From: Tomocerus qinae
Taxonomy: Eukaryota; Arthropoda; Collembola; Entomobryomorpha; Tomoceridae
Assembly: GCA_020055645.1 (NCBI GenBank)
Contig: CM034547.1
Location: 64,825,884-64,889,883 of the forward strand
Direction: 5' to 3'
Length of the DNA stretch: 64,000 nucleotides
A program made the position numbers and the translations under genes. Under the pieces are notes generated by a model. The model was not told where the DNA came from and searched no databases. It saw nothing but the letters and a program-made list of their open reading frames with translations. Positions 27,701 to 40,361 of the stretch are shown piece after piece. How positions within the stretch are numbered: the first letter of the stretch is position 1; every line of letters begins with the position of its first letter.

Positions 27701-30700
27701 TTAATACGTATGATACGCCATATTACATGTAGTTACTAGACATTTGGACAGAAAACGGATTAAATAAATCAGTTTACAATTCTAAATTCAACTAAATAAC
27801 TCGCTAACAAGATACTATAAAAGAAAACGAAAGTATCTTTTTGTGAGGATGTAATGTAGATTTAATGAATGCAACAATTTGATGCATAAAGTGGCACATG
27901 CATGTATACTTCTGTGCTTAGGCACTTTTTCTCTTTTTTCATATTGATTGACAGTGCTGTCAACAGCGCAGCATAGAAATTTCGTTTTAACAATATATTG
28001 ACCAACAGTGGGTTTGTATACGAAAGCGAACGACTCGTATCGAATCTTACATGCATAATGATTTGAATAGATGAAATTGAATCTCTTTTAATGTCATGTA
28101 AATAGAACACAGAGCAACCTTTGATTACATTAATGATGTTTTTACAGAAAATAAAAAGCGAAAAGTAGATTCAAGGTGCAAAAATACGAGTATGATGTTA
28201 GTCAATGAGTTGTGCATTGTCAAAGTACATCTGGCATTAACTATTTCGTTAAGAATTAGCAAGGTCTGCTCTCAACTCCCTAATCAAACACAAATTATTA
28301 TACTTTAAGATATATTTACACTGCATTGTGATGTTTATTATACGCTTCTTACATAGTAAAACTATTGTGTAGCGTCATTTCCCATTCTTTCAATTGAATT
28401 CAGAGGAAATTAGCCAAGCCTTACTAACGAAGGAAAGGTCAGCAAGCTAAACCACCTCCCTATGAATTAAAACTGCACACTAACACACAAACTCTATGCA
28501 AGTCGTATTCCTATCAGTACACAGCCATTATACTATTATTCTATGTCTACAATAAAGATGAGGTGAGATTACATGTACATGCATACTGGCATACGAATAT
28601 TTTAAGCAAACTAACGAACTATGTAACTAGGTAGACAGAGATAGAGGACTTGCTATGTACTTAAAGTCAAGTACGAGAACAAACCCTGAAACGAAGCAAA
28701 ACAAGTCGTTACCATACGTGTATGGAAGTATAAAAGAGCCACGTTGGGATTTAACTATGTAGCTAGGGAATTCAATGCAATCTAAATAAGAATGCCAAAT
28801 GTACCTTCAATTCAATGAACTAGAATTGATAATTGCTTGTAATTGCAAGAAATCATTGATCGAAAACCTACACAAGTAGTGCACTGTCTGCAACTATGCA
28901 ATGTCACAATTACAATTTTGACATTCAAAACCCATCTTACTCATCTTGCCGTTAAAAACCAAATACATAAAGACACAGCAATATCTCATGAAAATCTCAG
29001 GTATTCATTTCTGCAACTTCATTATACAGAAGCAATTAAAAAGATTAGAGTCCCACTGAGAGAACAAGACATGCATGAAAACATTAACGAGAAACTTTTA
29101 TTACAAATCACACTTTAGGTTACGCATCTAAAATACAGTAGTGGCAATTAGATAGTAGGCGTGGCTATTTATATGCATAAAAAAAGATTTCAACTCTGAA
29201 TTTTGCAACTGATCGTTAATAATGGAAAATTGACTTGGTGTAATACAAATAAAACGTAACCATTAACGCATACCGATTTGTACATAATCTTGTATTCATA
29301 ATACATAAAATGGTATCAAGTTACAGTTAGGGTACTATAACCATAGTTAAGTATAGGAGGAGAGCTATCAGTCGGATAGTAGTTTGACTGCATATCTGTG
29401 CGAAACAATTCAGTCCAGTGAAGAGAAAATGTCTGGAACATGCGGCATGCGTATGTAAGCAATATTATGTTACTATTTGTTCGAGTGGAAGAACAAAACA
29501 GCTTTGTTCATATACAATTGTCCGGAATTGTCCACCAACAAGTACAAGATACCTAAAATGGAAGTAACTATACTCTAAATAAAGAAGTCAATATATATAA
29601 TTGTCACTGCTCTCCATATAGAAATGAATCTAACTGAACTTACTGAACTAATAACCCTACCCTGCATTTAAATGAATCGAAATGTGTGGCACGCAACGAA
29701 ATCAGACAGACGAAAACTTACGAGTGGTATGTACTCTATCTAATGCCAGCAAAGTAATGCAGAGACCAACGAAGGCCATTTCCTCCACGTGTAAGTTTAA
29801 TTACACCATCTACTCTTCTCTCATTGCCAGTTTTTATTGTAGTATTCCTAAGTTTGTCTGTCTTCTGTTTACTTCCATGCTTCAAAATCTATATACGGCA
29901 TCTATTGATGATAATTCTATTAGTCTACTCCTCTGGTCTTCATTGTTTCGCACTTCCTATTTTCCCAGACGGACAAAAGAACAAAAGCTTTTTCTCCGTC
30001 TCCTTGTGTATTTAATCCTCTCAGGATTCGCAACGAATATACTACTAACTACTACCCACATTTTACTCGTCCTCAGTTCAAATTCATCCATGAATATATA
30101 TCCACTGCTATTTTGTATTTTTAAATCCTATATTCTAACACAATAATATAGAATATATGTACAAATATACGTTGTAGACTATCAAATCGATTATCAGAAT
30201 TCATACCAATGGAGTAAATGAAATAAAAGAAGAAATAGGTTTCTACAATCACATGACCGTCATCGCACCATTTTTTATTACACGGAACATAATACTTTTA
30301 GAAGAAATATTATGCCTATTTTCCAAAATATAATATAATAAACAATCCAATAACATTGGTTACATGCTCAAATGAGACCAAAATAAATGTTTAGTTCACA
30401 TTATTATGATGAGCAAGTTATATTAACGTGTTATTAGTTGTAATAATACTATTGCTTATGAATAAAGGCGTACTAAACTCAAGCTATTAAAAAAAATTGC
30501 GCTCCACAGCAAGTACCTAACGCTAAAAGAAACTCTCAGGTGTAAATAGTACATGTTTTATGGATAAAGTTATGGAAAATAGAAAAAAAATAAAACGCAA
30601 ACTATAAAATACGAAGGTTATAAATGATTTGCATTTGTATTACCATGCCCATCAACTTAACTGCAACCTCAACCTATAGTATACATAATCTACCTCGGAA

Positions 30701-33700
30701 ATACATCATTTTCCTCAAAGCTAGGGCTACCGTGTAGAAAAAACTCCATAAAATTACTACCTCTATTTGTAGGATCACCCGCACTGTCCGTGCGATAGTT
30801 ATAGAATCGCATTCAGAAAAACTTAAGTAATTTTATTCCTGCCCTTCAATCAGTTTTATATTTGATGCTGTTGTGTGTAGATATAAGCACCTTGACAAAA
30901 GACTAAGGCCTTGCTCTCCTTGTAGCTAACTTTATTGTTAGATTCAGCTTTTCACATACTTATGTACAATTAAATAAGAACTCTATGCACTTACACACAT
31001 TACATTTAGGTACTAGTATAATTTTAATTCTGGAAAAGTTCCTATTGTGCAAGATTCAATTCTGCTGTATAAGTTACATAACTATTGAGTTCCATTCCAA
31101 CTAATCAATTCCCCTGCCCACGTGCAGACATACAACGTATACATGCATAGATCACGGAATAGTATAAACTTGCGTAATCATATACCATTTCTCTCTTATT
31201 ATAGTGCTTTGATCCATAATATTTTAGTACCCATCGTTTTGTAGTTGAATGGAAAGCCGAAAGCCTATGAACTTCCAAGGCAATAATAATTATACAAAGT
31301 GAGTTGTAAAAATTACTTTGAAAAGGCGTAAGTAAAATATTATTAACCCATTCTACATTCATCATAACTCACGACTTTATTATAAATCCACTAAATTAAA
31401 GTGTATTATTTATGTCCACATCTTATATTATAGCTTCCAGTAGTAGCAACCTAAGAACTCTAATTAATAAAAATATCTACGTAATTGCTCTCCTTCGAAA
31501 TGTCTTAAATATACAAACACCCAACACTAAAGTTTTACTGAGTATGAAATAAGCTTATGGTTTCAACTTTAGAATGGTCTGTAAAACTTTTACATGAAAA
31601 TAAAAGCTGAGTCAACATTCATATAAATTCCATGTATACTGTAAGTACAATGCAGTCTCAGACTGTGTGTCCATTAAAATCGTCTGGAGGTAACTATTAA
31701 AGAATTAATTGTAAAATCATTACAGCATAAGTAGCAGCTGGATAATGATTGCACAATATCATTTTCCCAAGCTGAGACTGTCCCACTAGCTTTGTTTATG
31801 AAAATGCATTTTATTTTATTGTTTCCAAGAATCCTTCATTCATTTTTTTCAATAGCCATTCATTATAGCTATAAAAGGTCAAGTTCATTCTTCATACACT
31901 TGAATGTTTTATTACTACAGATAAAGTGTGCAGTGTAGCTGAACTTCAAAGAGATGATATAATTTATTGAAAGACACAAACATATAACATACACACACGA
32001 AGGTGACAACTACCACTACATTAATGTACATCTAGTAAAATATTATTTAGACATTCAGAATAATTTAGCCTAGTCTAACACAAGTGCATACTAACTTGGA
32101 AATGACATTTTAAAATTCGAGACGCCAATTGCACTTGCTAAGATGACACAAACAACTTTACTAGCATTTGACGCAAGGACTTATATCTGTTGTCAAGCAA
32201 TTCTTTTAATGCAATTGAGGTGCATTGAAGTAATGTGCTACATACGACATTGCACACAGTTTAGTTAACAATGTTTTGTGACAAGACTGCTGACTAACAA
32301 AGTTTCGACATCCCTTCCCCCGTCCTTTCTGTCTTTAGACCTTCCACTAATTTCTACAATTTTCTATCATGTATCATTGATGGTAAACTTCTTGTTAGAA
32401 AATGAAAAGTTGAGAGTATTGTAGCAATGTATCCACGAAGCAGGCAAGGATATGAATAAAGACCGATAAGATAGTCGGACATAGTAGCGTAAAGGGGGAT
32501 AAGCATAAAAGCAGTCACTTACTACAAAAGACAGAGTTAAATTGCACACGGAGATAGAACATGTTCGTCCAATTCCATGTACCTGGCAACTGGCAACTCA
32601 ATCGATTTTTTTCAAGGCTCTTCTCTCTCATTTTGACAATATTGAAAGTAAAGAGGCAATACTTGGTGTATAGTAGCACAGATAAGTATTAGTTACAACA
32701 AGGTCTTGTTCCTGTCTTTTCTAACTTAAAGCAGTCGCTAACTTTTGAGAAACCTTAATGTTTGCCACCTAAACTTCACACTAATCTTGTCCCGTCTATC
32801 TAAACTTTATATATAAACTAATAAGCGTATGGACAAAAGCCAAATTTCGAAAGTCAGCGATGCAGCAGAGATATGTGAACAATAGTCAAGTTAGTTTGTC
32901 ATGTTAGGATTACTTTTTAAGTTGTACTAGTATCTAACTAATTACATATTGGTATGTACTTATGTAGGTGGTGGGAAGGTAACATAGGTAAGTGCCTACG
33001 TAGATAGAAAACTACGACCTAGCGTTTTAAAATTAACGAGCAACAGACAAAAAGATTCTTACGCTAACATAATTCCCCTGAATTTCGTCTCAGACATTAC
33101 CATTACCTATCTAACAATAACAGTACACGTATTGTACAAACTCGACTACTTCCTAATTATGTAATAATTTCATAAAACTTTATTTTTGTTCAAGCAAGAA
33201 CTCTTGAGATAATGAATAGCTTAAGTTTTGAAGTTTCTTTTGACCCTCAAACTTGAGTCAGTCATTTTGTTAGAGTATAGGAAGGCCAAAGTGAATACAA
33301 TGAAATGTAATGCGATCAAAGAGATAGATAGTTTGGATTTGTACATTAAATGTCATTCTTCCCGGTAGACCTCCTGTGTATTACCATTGACTCTCTTGTG
33401 CTTACCAGGGTATGTTTCCGTTTCCGTATGATCCGATCGTTTATTACACTGCAGCATTAACCGCCTATCTAAACACACTCAAACACTTTTATCCTTACCT
33501 TTGATCAGTTCATGGCTCGATATAATACTTCAATTTTATACGTACCGTAACAAAGAAGCAAACAAATGCCCTTTCATCTATCTTTTCATGATGTGCTTAC
33601 TTTTTGATAGGATACAAACACAGATACTTTACCTTTAACAGTCCTAACAAATTTTTACATACGATAATGCACAGACATATAATAAATTTTGATCCTTACA

Positions 33701-36700
33701 GACTATAGTATTAATGCAATATGATACGTTATTCTACCCCTCTTCCTCATCCTGTCTTAAGTATGTACCTCAGTTCAATGTTCATAACATTCAACAGAAT
33801 TAACTAAAGTTGGGTTGATTTCTCTTAAGTCTCAGTCTGCCTGCTCTGCTTTTCACTTTTTCTTACTTCACCACAAAAACATCATTTATCTAATTAATGC
33901 TATTCATTGTCAGTCGACAGAGTTTCTTAGAGCTACTGCTTGTATTATTCAATCTGATTTCTCTACGATATCAAGAACACAAAACACACCTTTTACTACA
34001 GGTACACTATAAATCTTTATAGTTATCGCATGTGAATAATTAACAGTACATAACTTACAATTATCTATCCACCCCCTTAAACACAACACAATAACAACAT
34101 TTTATCTTTTCATGTTACTAAAACTCCTCTAACGTCTTGTAAAGCAAATACTACGATACATTCAACTTTGGAAGCTATGCATAATAATATTATCATGCTA
34201 ATCCACCCATATCATTATTAAGAGACATTATCTTAACGGTAACGGTAGCTTATTTTATTTACTAGTCTAGTCTGTCTTTCTGTGGCTGAACTAGGAAAGG
34301 AAAGTTGGTATTTATGTAACCTAGTATATATAGGTATGCATTTTAATTTACAATGCACCCACCCCATAAGCTTGCATATTCCTATGATTTGTCAGTTCAA
34401 CTTAAGAGTTGAAGTAGGTAAACTTGTACAAGTACAAATAATGACTAGACTTATACGGCTTCTTTACAGCTCCTGTGTAAGTTCAGCAGGAAACTGTCCT
34501 TTCCTATCAGCCCGCATGACATCTCGATATCCTCCCCCTACCATTCCAGAAAATACCGCCGGGTCAACTAGCATGTAATAAAATGCGAGTGGATCTTCTC
34601 GCTTTTGTTGTGAACATCCTCTGTCTTTTATTATCACCATCCATCCCTTCTTCCTAAAGAGACCTGTACTTTTCCTTCCGAGCAAACAAGTCAGAAAAAT
34701 TTTGATTTACGATTTATGAACGCTTTTATTATGTATCCTAGTATTTACATTTCTAATGCACTTCAATTCAATCTACTTGCTATATAAATGACCAAATGCA
34801 CCAAGAGCAATACAGAACAACTACTGGTAATATTATATTCACGTTTACTATTACAGTGTGAAGCAATACAGGAAAATTTTATGTTATGTACTAGTTATGA
34901 GCACATCAGGCTCTATCTGCTAAACTTAACCGGTTTGCGAAGACGTTACTTTATTCCATAGAGCATAGTTTACCTATACGAACTCACTTTTAAGTACTTT
35001 CAATTTTTTACTTACGGTTTTAACTTCCACATTGAATTCCATACACATTCTAATAGCATCTAAATTGCACTGAGGAAAAATTGTTAGAAATAGACCGCAG
35101 CTAGTTCATTGTCACCTATTTAATATTAAATTTATTGCGCATACATATAGATACCCTTTTATACCCATCCTCAGCCCATTATACCAAGACTGTATTTACA
35201 CACTTTTACAGTAAAGCGAAGTAAACTATTTCCTTGTCGGCCACGTCGTCGGGGACAATGGCAATAAATATATCTCTTCTACCTTTGCATTCATAACCAG
35301 AGCATAGATAGGCAGGACCCTGGCTGAGTTGTCAAAGTCATTTCCCTTTTTCCATTATCCAGAAATAATTGATGCGTAGACAGCTCCTATACCAAAGACA
35401 TTACATGTGTTCTGCAGAGTTCTATACCAGTTTTAATAGTTAGACAATTCGTGTTTCAGTTGAATTATTTTTATCACGTTTGTGCTGCCTCTAACAAATA
35501 CTAAAACATGTATTAATGACCTGACTTATGCTACAGGCGACTTCTGGAATACCTTTACAAGACTTTCAAATACCTACTCATAATACAGATTCAAACGGCT
35601 ACTCTAAACATTCATGTCACCTAAGCATGTGTGCCTTTGAAACAAATCAACCGAACTATGCAGGAATTGTAAATGTAGGCCAGTCCTTACGGTATATTTA
35701 TCACAGGAACTAACTCTTATTCAGATTGTGTATAGAAAGAAACAAATGCGGAATTGTAAAAGAAAGTCATTATCGCATACAACAATGCCTATATTATACT
35801 GCATTGTCTGATTCTTCGACTGCCATGATTAATATCGCTTGGACATTTGTAACTATATCCAATTAAATTTTGTCTTCTCCCTTTACTGCTTAATCCGCCA
35901 CAGCTGTTATATTATCAGCAGTGTATATGGTGGTTGGGTTATATGTTTTATTTACTTTAACTTACATTGTTCCAGTATAACAATTTATTCTGAATATTAT
36001 GCAATTTTTAAGTTACTAAAAGTACCTGAAGGTTTTAGTCGGTATAACTCTGACAAATATTAAATTACACTAATGATCCAACCTAGTAAACTGCACCGAA
36101 CTGAAACTCGACTGACAGGTCACTTGTTTCAACACAAATACTCTCCCAACAATTGCCGTGAGAAGTGAACAAGTTTAAGGATTGTTTAGATGGCTATTGC
36201 TACTGTAATTTTTTCTATGTCACCGGCAGACAACGTAAATTGTGCCTTTCTATTATTTTGCTTAGAATCGCCATTTCCTTACTACCTTCCTTACTCTACG
36301 ATTAGCTCTTGAAATAATATAAGATTAACTGGTACATATGTGCTGAGTACTCGCACTTGGCACTTAGGAGTAAGAAATTGTATACTATGTACAATCAATT
36401 TCCAAGTTCCTTTCCCACAGAAGGGTAGATTACTGTATCTGCTTGTATCTCGTAGTAATCTGCTTTTAGCAAATGCTCTAAATATCGGACAGTATAACTG
36501 TTGCATTAGCATAATTTAATCTAGTATTTACATTTCATTTGATATACAATTACCATTTATTAAAGTGATAGTAAGTAGTAGCATATGATTAGGTGAATGG
36601 AAGAAAGAAATCCTAATTCACAATTTTAAGCGAGCCTAAACTATATGATTAATACATCCACGAGCTTGTAATTATTTAGATAGCACACTACAAAATGTCA

Positions 36701-37529
36701 GCAAAGTTGATACAGTATATAATTGTATCTACACTATTGGTTTCCGGTCAAAGGAGAGTGGATTACTGTAACAGAAGGAGACAACAATTAAATTCTTACG
36801 GTAAATGAGCAAGTACCTATTAGTTCTTCAATTTAATTAAGTATAAACCCACGGACTATAAAATAGTATATCTATTCTTTGTAGCTACTATACATATAAT
36901 GCGAAACTAAACAGAAACGTCGTCTTTTTGTACACAATCTTATCGTAAAAAGCAGACATGACCACCGCTAGAGATATGCTACGATTTCTAAGGCACGTTG
37001 ATTTTTCATACGATACCTCACAACAGAAATTATAATGTCAATATTGATTTTAGCTACAGTATAGAAGACTTGTGTATGGTATTGCGATTTTCTTTCACAA
37101 GCATTTAGAGTTCAGAATAATATCTTTGCTATTTACTCATACCCCTAAATCAATTACTTCAATTTACAACTAGCCCACAGCAGAGCTGAATAGTGCTTTT
37201 ATTTACATTATCTTATCATTTGATTCATGAATATACGTGTATGTCTCATTTGTTCTACCTGGGCATAAAACATCCCTAATGCAATATAAGATGTTTGAAC
37301 CTTATGGAAATTAGATTTCATCGAAAATGTATTCAGTAGGAAAAGTTTTGTGATACATTTGATATTACTTCTATCAGCACTCCGTTCAAGTTTCTGATTC
37401 AGTTGTGTGCATAACATAAAAAAGCCATACCAAAGACCAGAAAGTCATATAACTGAGAAACTTCTTAATAAATTGAATAATGGTATCATTTCATTCTCGT
37501 ACTCATGTATGTAAAAAGTATTCACGGCC
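18716..37529. other. Intronic stretch between SINE-like pair and E3
   Basis: Mostly featureless AT-rich intron. Three open frames stand out slightly and are discussed as leads: a + strand frame at 22498-22926 with few stops and higher GC, an ATG-started + strand frame of 154 codons at 29682-30146, and a minus-strand frame at 34464-34685. None matches a family I know. Confidence 0.55.
37521..37529. repeat. Left 9-bp target-site duplication of E3
   Basis: TTCACGGCC adjoins the GAATACGTC tip and is identical to 38313-38321. Confidence 0.92.
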
Positions 37530-37800
37530 GAATACGTCCTAATACCCCCCGAGTTCGAATACCCCCCCTATTCGAATACCCCTCCGTCCTACTACTTCCC
37601 GGCACACTACCCCCCGGTTCGATTAGCCCCCCGTTCGACTACTTCCCCGTTACATTACCCCCCGCCCCGAAACGATAATAAATAATTGATTTTAATCGTC
37701 CACGATGCTATATAGTAAGGGAAAAATGGTAGAGACGAGATTGGTCACTACTGTTAATTATTTGATAATATTATTATGTATATGTAGTTATTAGTAATGC
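37530..37800 (+). repeat. E3 left arm: C-rich 16-bp units plus shared module
   Basis: About eight units of 15-18 bp run from the tip. Their heads are AATACCCCCC, TACTACTTCCC, TACCCCCC, TAGCCCCCC and TACTTCCCC, and their tails are CTATTCG, GTTCGAT, GTTCGAC and GTTACAT. A unique stem follows, including the module GAGATTGGTCACTACTGTTA (about 37737-37756), which is also found in the cores of E1 and E2. The arm pairs with 38024-38312. Confidence 0.88.
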
Positions 37801-38023
37801 ATTTAACTCTGGACAATTAACTAAATTGTGTTTTAAAACAGTAGATGCACAAACAGTTTGCTTTTGGTACAGGAGAATAGAACAAAAATTTCCGTTACAT
37901 TGGAATCCCACCCACTCAGTCTTAATTTGCAGTTGTTTAGTTTCCATTGTCGGTAGATACCGTTTCTTCTCCGTAAAGATTTTGTACATTTGTTAACGAA
38001 GTCTGCCCACTTGACCACTGTGA

Positions 38024-38312
38024 ACATTACTAATAACTGCAGATACATAATAATTATTATCAAGTAATTAATAGTAGTGACCAATCTCGTTTTTACCATT
38101 TTTCATTATCCTGGTTTTTCCTTTACTATATAGCATCGTAGACGATTAAAATCAATTATTTATAATCGTTTCGGGGAGGGGGGTAATGTAACGGGGAAGT
38201 AGTCTAGCGGGGGGCTAATCGAACCGGGGGGTAGTGTGCCGGGAAGTAGTAGGACGGAGGGGTATTCGAATAGGGGGGGGTATTCGAACTCGGGGGGTAT
38301 TAGGTTGATACC
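38024..38312 (-). repeat. E3 right arm: G-rich (on +) inverted copy
   Basis: Reverse complement of the left arm, slightly longer because of small indels. The + strand shows runs of four to eight G about every 16 bases between 38170 and 38300. The stem carries the second inverted copy of the GAGATTGGTCACTACT module at about 38070-38090. Confidence 0.88.
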
Positions 38313-38321
38313 TTCACGGCC
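38313..38321. repeat. Right 9-bp target-site duplication of E3
   Basis: TTCACGGCC follows the TTGATACC tip and is identical to 37521-37529. Confidence 0.92.
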
Positions 38322-40284
38322 TACGAAATTGTAATACAGGTAGTAATAATCTCAAGAAAAAGGTTAATAGCATCAAAAGACATATATTGAGCACGGCCCC
38401 AATTATAGGTTTTCACTGCTCATACTATTGAGGACACGAGGACGGGAAAAATGGATAACTATGAGTGCATACATGTAAATATGCAATTACAACGTCTACT
38501 GACGATGTTTACATGAAAATAAAAGGATTTAATAAAGACACTGGGACACTACTCGATATTCACAAACTGTTTTCATTTTAGGTCTCAAAATTTGCACGAA
38601 CAATTTGCTTGAGAGAAAGAGGTTGAATTATCTATGCAATCTAAGAATTTAGTTAAGACTGAATATTAGGCACAATTCTATGTAAACTAAAGTGAACATA
38701 GTTTATAATGACATATAATAGTATTTCACCAACAATAACAGAAAATGGGAAGGAAATTGACAACATTAACGGAAGAACGGAACTTGGAAAGCTTTCTCGA
38801 AGACTCTTCTTCTCAAGTATCAAGGGCGGCGGTTGCATAAAGTACTGAGGGAGTAGCTTTGGTACTATTATACTATACTTGCAAGGTATTTATCTTTGAT
38901 GACAATGAAACTTTGTTCCTTATACTTGAGAGGACATTAGGTACAGAATTGCATAGTCGATATACCTGTGCCTACTTATTTCCCTGAAAGAGAATGCGAG
39001 ACTTGTCGGGAGCAGCTACGAGGAACATAAGTATTTTATCATATCCCGACCGACGCGCGATGCCAACTGAAATGATGATAGTAGTACGGTGAAACGTTCT
39101 GTGTAGGTATGCGAGAGGAAATAACAGAAAGAAGTAAAATACCAAGAAGAAAACATGTAGCAGAAAGTTCTCGGGAAATTCCCATTAGTTGCCGCTCCGT
39201 TGCCGGTGAATTTATGCAAACGGCTTGTTTGCCTTTCTCTCTGACTTCGCTATGTAGTCAACCTACGGGCTCTATAGCTCTACTTTGTTACATATTTTAC
39301 TTTCTGATCAAAGTAAATATTCAATCACTTCAATATAATAAAATTACTGGAACATTGGCTAAAGTACCATTACATAATACATCCTATTTTATGCACTTTA
39401 AAAAGTAAATATACTTGGCTCTAGTACATAAAGTTTTGCTATGAACTTCTTAACAGTTAATTGTTTCGAAAAACGGCAATTTATTCAATACTTTCATAAG
39501 AAACACTTGAATTTGCCATTTGAGTAATTGAAAACTTTACATTACATTGCCCAACGAAAAATCATTGCACAATCTTTTGCTATGCTTATAGTTCACGTAA
39601 GTAATAAAGAACTACTTAGTACTCACAATAAATGCTAAACATCGCTTCTAGTGTATGGAGAAAATTTCACAATGTTGCTACTTATCAGGCAAATGTATCT
39701 GCCCTTTAGTAAATTGTTGTAGAAGACCAGAGATGCTTACTCCAGAAAGTTAATTCAGTGACTTGACTTAAGCTAAGGTAAATCTCAAGAAATTCCAAGA
39801 GAATTGTAAACTCTCGGAAAAAGTTGGCTAAGCTATCTACCGTGCTTCACTTACTCAGGATGAACTTCAAAATTGGGTAGCAGTAACTGGAAATTGTATT
39901 TGTCAGGACTTTGCTTACTCTTTTCCAATGAATTACAAAATCACATTAAAGAATAGGATTATACCTAAGTTATGTCTTACACTGGTAAGCATGATAACGA
40001 TAAAATTTTAAATTTTCTCGAGTTTTACAATTCCATGTAACTAAAATGACTGTATAATAGCTTTTGGGGGCATATTCTATTGTATTGTAGGAATTCATAT
40101 ATCTCATAACACTTCACACTACAACAGAGCAGGATGGAATATTAGTAAGAAATACATGGCCAACATTTTAGTACTAATTGTCCCTTCAGTCTTCTATGAC
40201 ATACAAAACCCATCGCCATCAATCAGTTGATATATTAAGCTATAAAGGTATAAAGAAAATACAGAAAAGAAAATAAAATTGTAT
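38322..40284. other. Intronic stretch between E3 and the 72-nt exon
   Basis: AT-rich intron of the MSK gene. No repeat, RNA gene or credible exon was seen. Confidence 0.6.
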
Positions 40285-40289
40285 CTTAC

Positions 40290-40361
40290 CTCCAGTGCCA
40301 AGAACCTTAAGGAGCTCAAAGTTGGACATATCAACTCGTCCCTTATGACCAGTCAAGTTCA
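40290..40361 (-). CDS. RPS6KA5: MSK-type kinase, internal exon with start of N-terminal kinase domain
   Basis: This is a 72-nt internal exon. Read on the minus strand it gives two bases finishing a codon (xTG), then 23 codons (NLTGHKGRVDMSNFELLKVL then GTG), then one base of a split codon. NLTGH, NFELLKVLGTG and their spacing match the segment just before and into the glycine-rich ATP loop of MSK1/MSK2 and Drosophila JIL-1. A pyrimidine-rich acceptor ending TTTACAG precedes it (+ strand 40362-40368) and a GTAAG donor follows it (+ strand 40285-40289). Both borders are phase 1, so the exon is symmetric. The last base G joins CG of the exon at 8790 to make the Ala of GTGAYGKV, which proves the pairing. 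MSK kinases act in the nucleus downstream of ERK and p38 and phosphorylate histone H3 and CREB-type factors; this role is family knowledge. The N-terminal residues before this exon are not found in the window. Confidence 0.96.

Larger units (their letters stand above)
37530..38312 (-). mobile_element. Foldback DNA transposon E3, related family with C-rich arrays
   Basis: This 783-bp element is bounded by a perfect 9-bp duplication, TTCACGGCC, at 37521-37529 and 38313-38321. Arms of roughly 270-290 bp surround a core of about 220 bp. The tips are GAATACGTC on the left and GGTATCAAC on the right (minus strand), the same unequal pair as in E1. The array units are AATACCCCCC/TACTTCCCC-headed instead of AATCTCCC-headed. 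The core shares a segment with E1: 37829-37873 on the minus strand corresponds to about 603-647 on the plus strand (CTGTTTGT...CTACTGTTT). Read from the GGTATCA end, loop orientation agrees with E1. No transposase is encoded. Confidence 0.92.

Noticed and set aside
37610-37640. GGTTCGAT as a tRNA box B
   Set aside because: It is part of a repeated 16-bp unit in the E3 arm, with no tRNA fold around it.
37774-38099. Minus-strand open frames in the E3 core as a captured host gene fragment
   Set aside because: Part of the same DNA is present in the E1 core but in a frame that does not stay open there. The similarity is therefore nucleotide-level element sequence, not a conserved protein.
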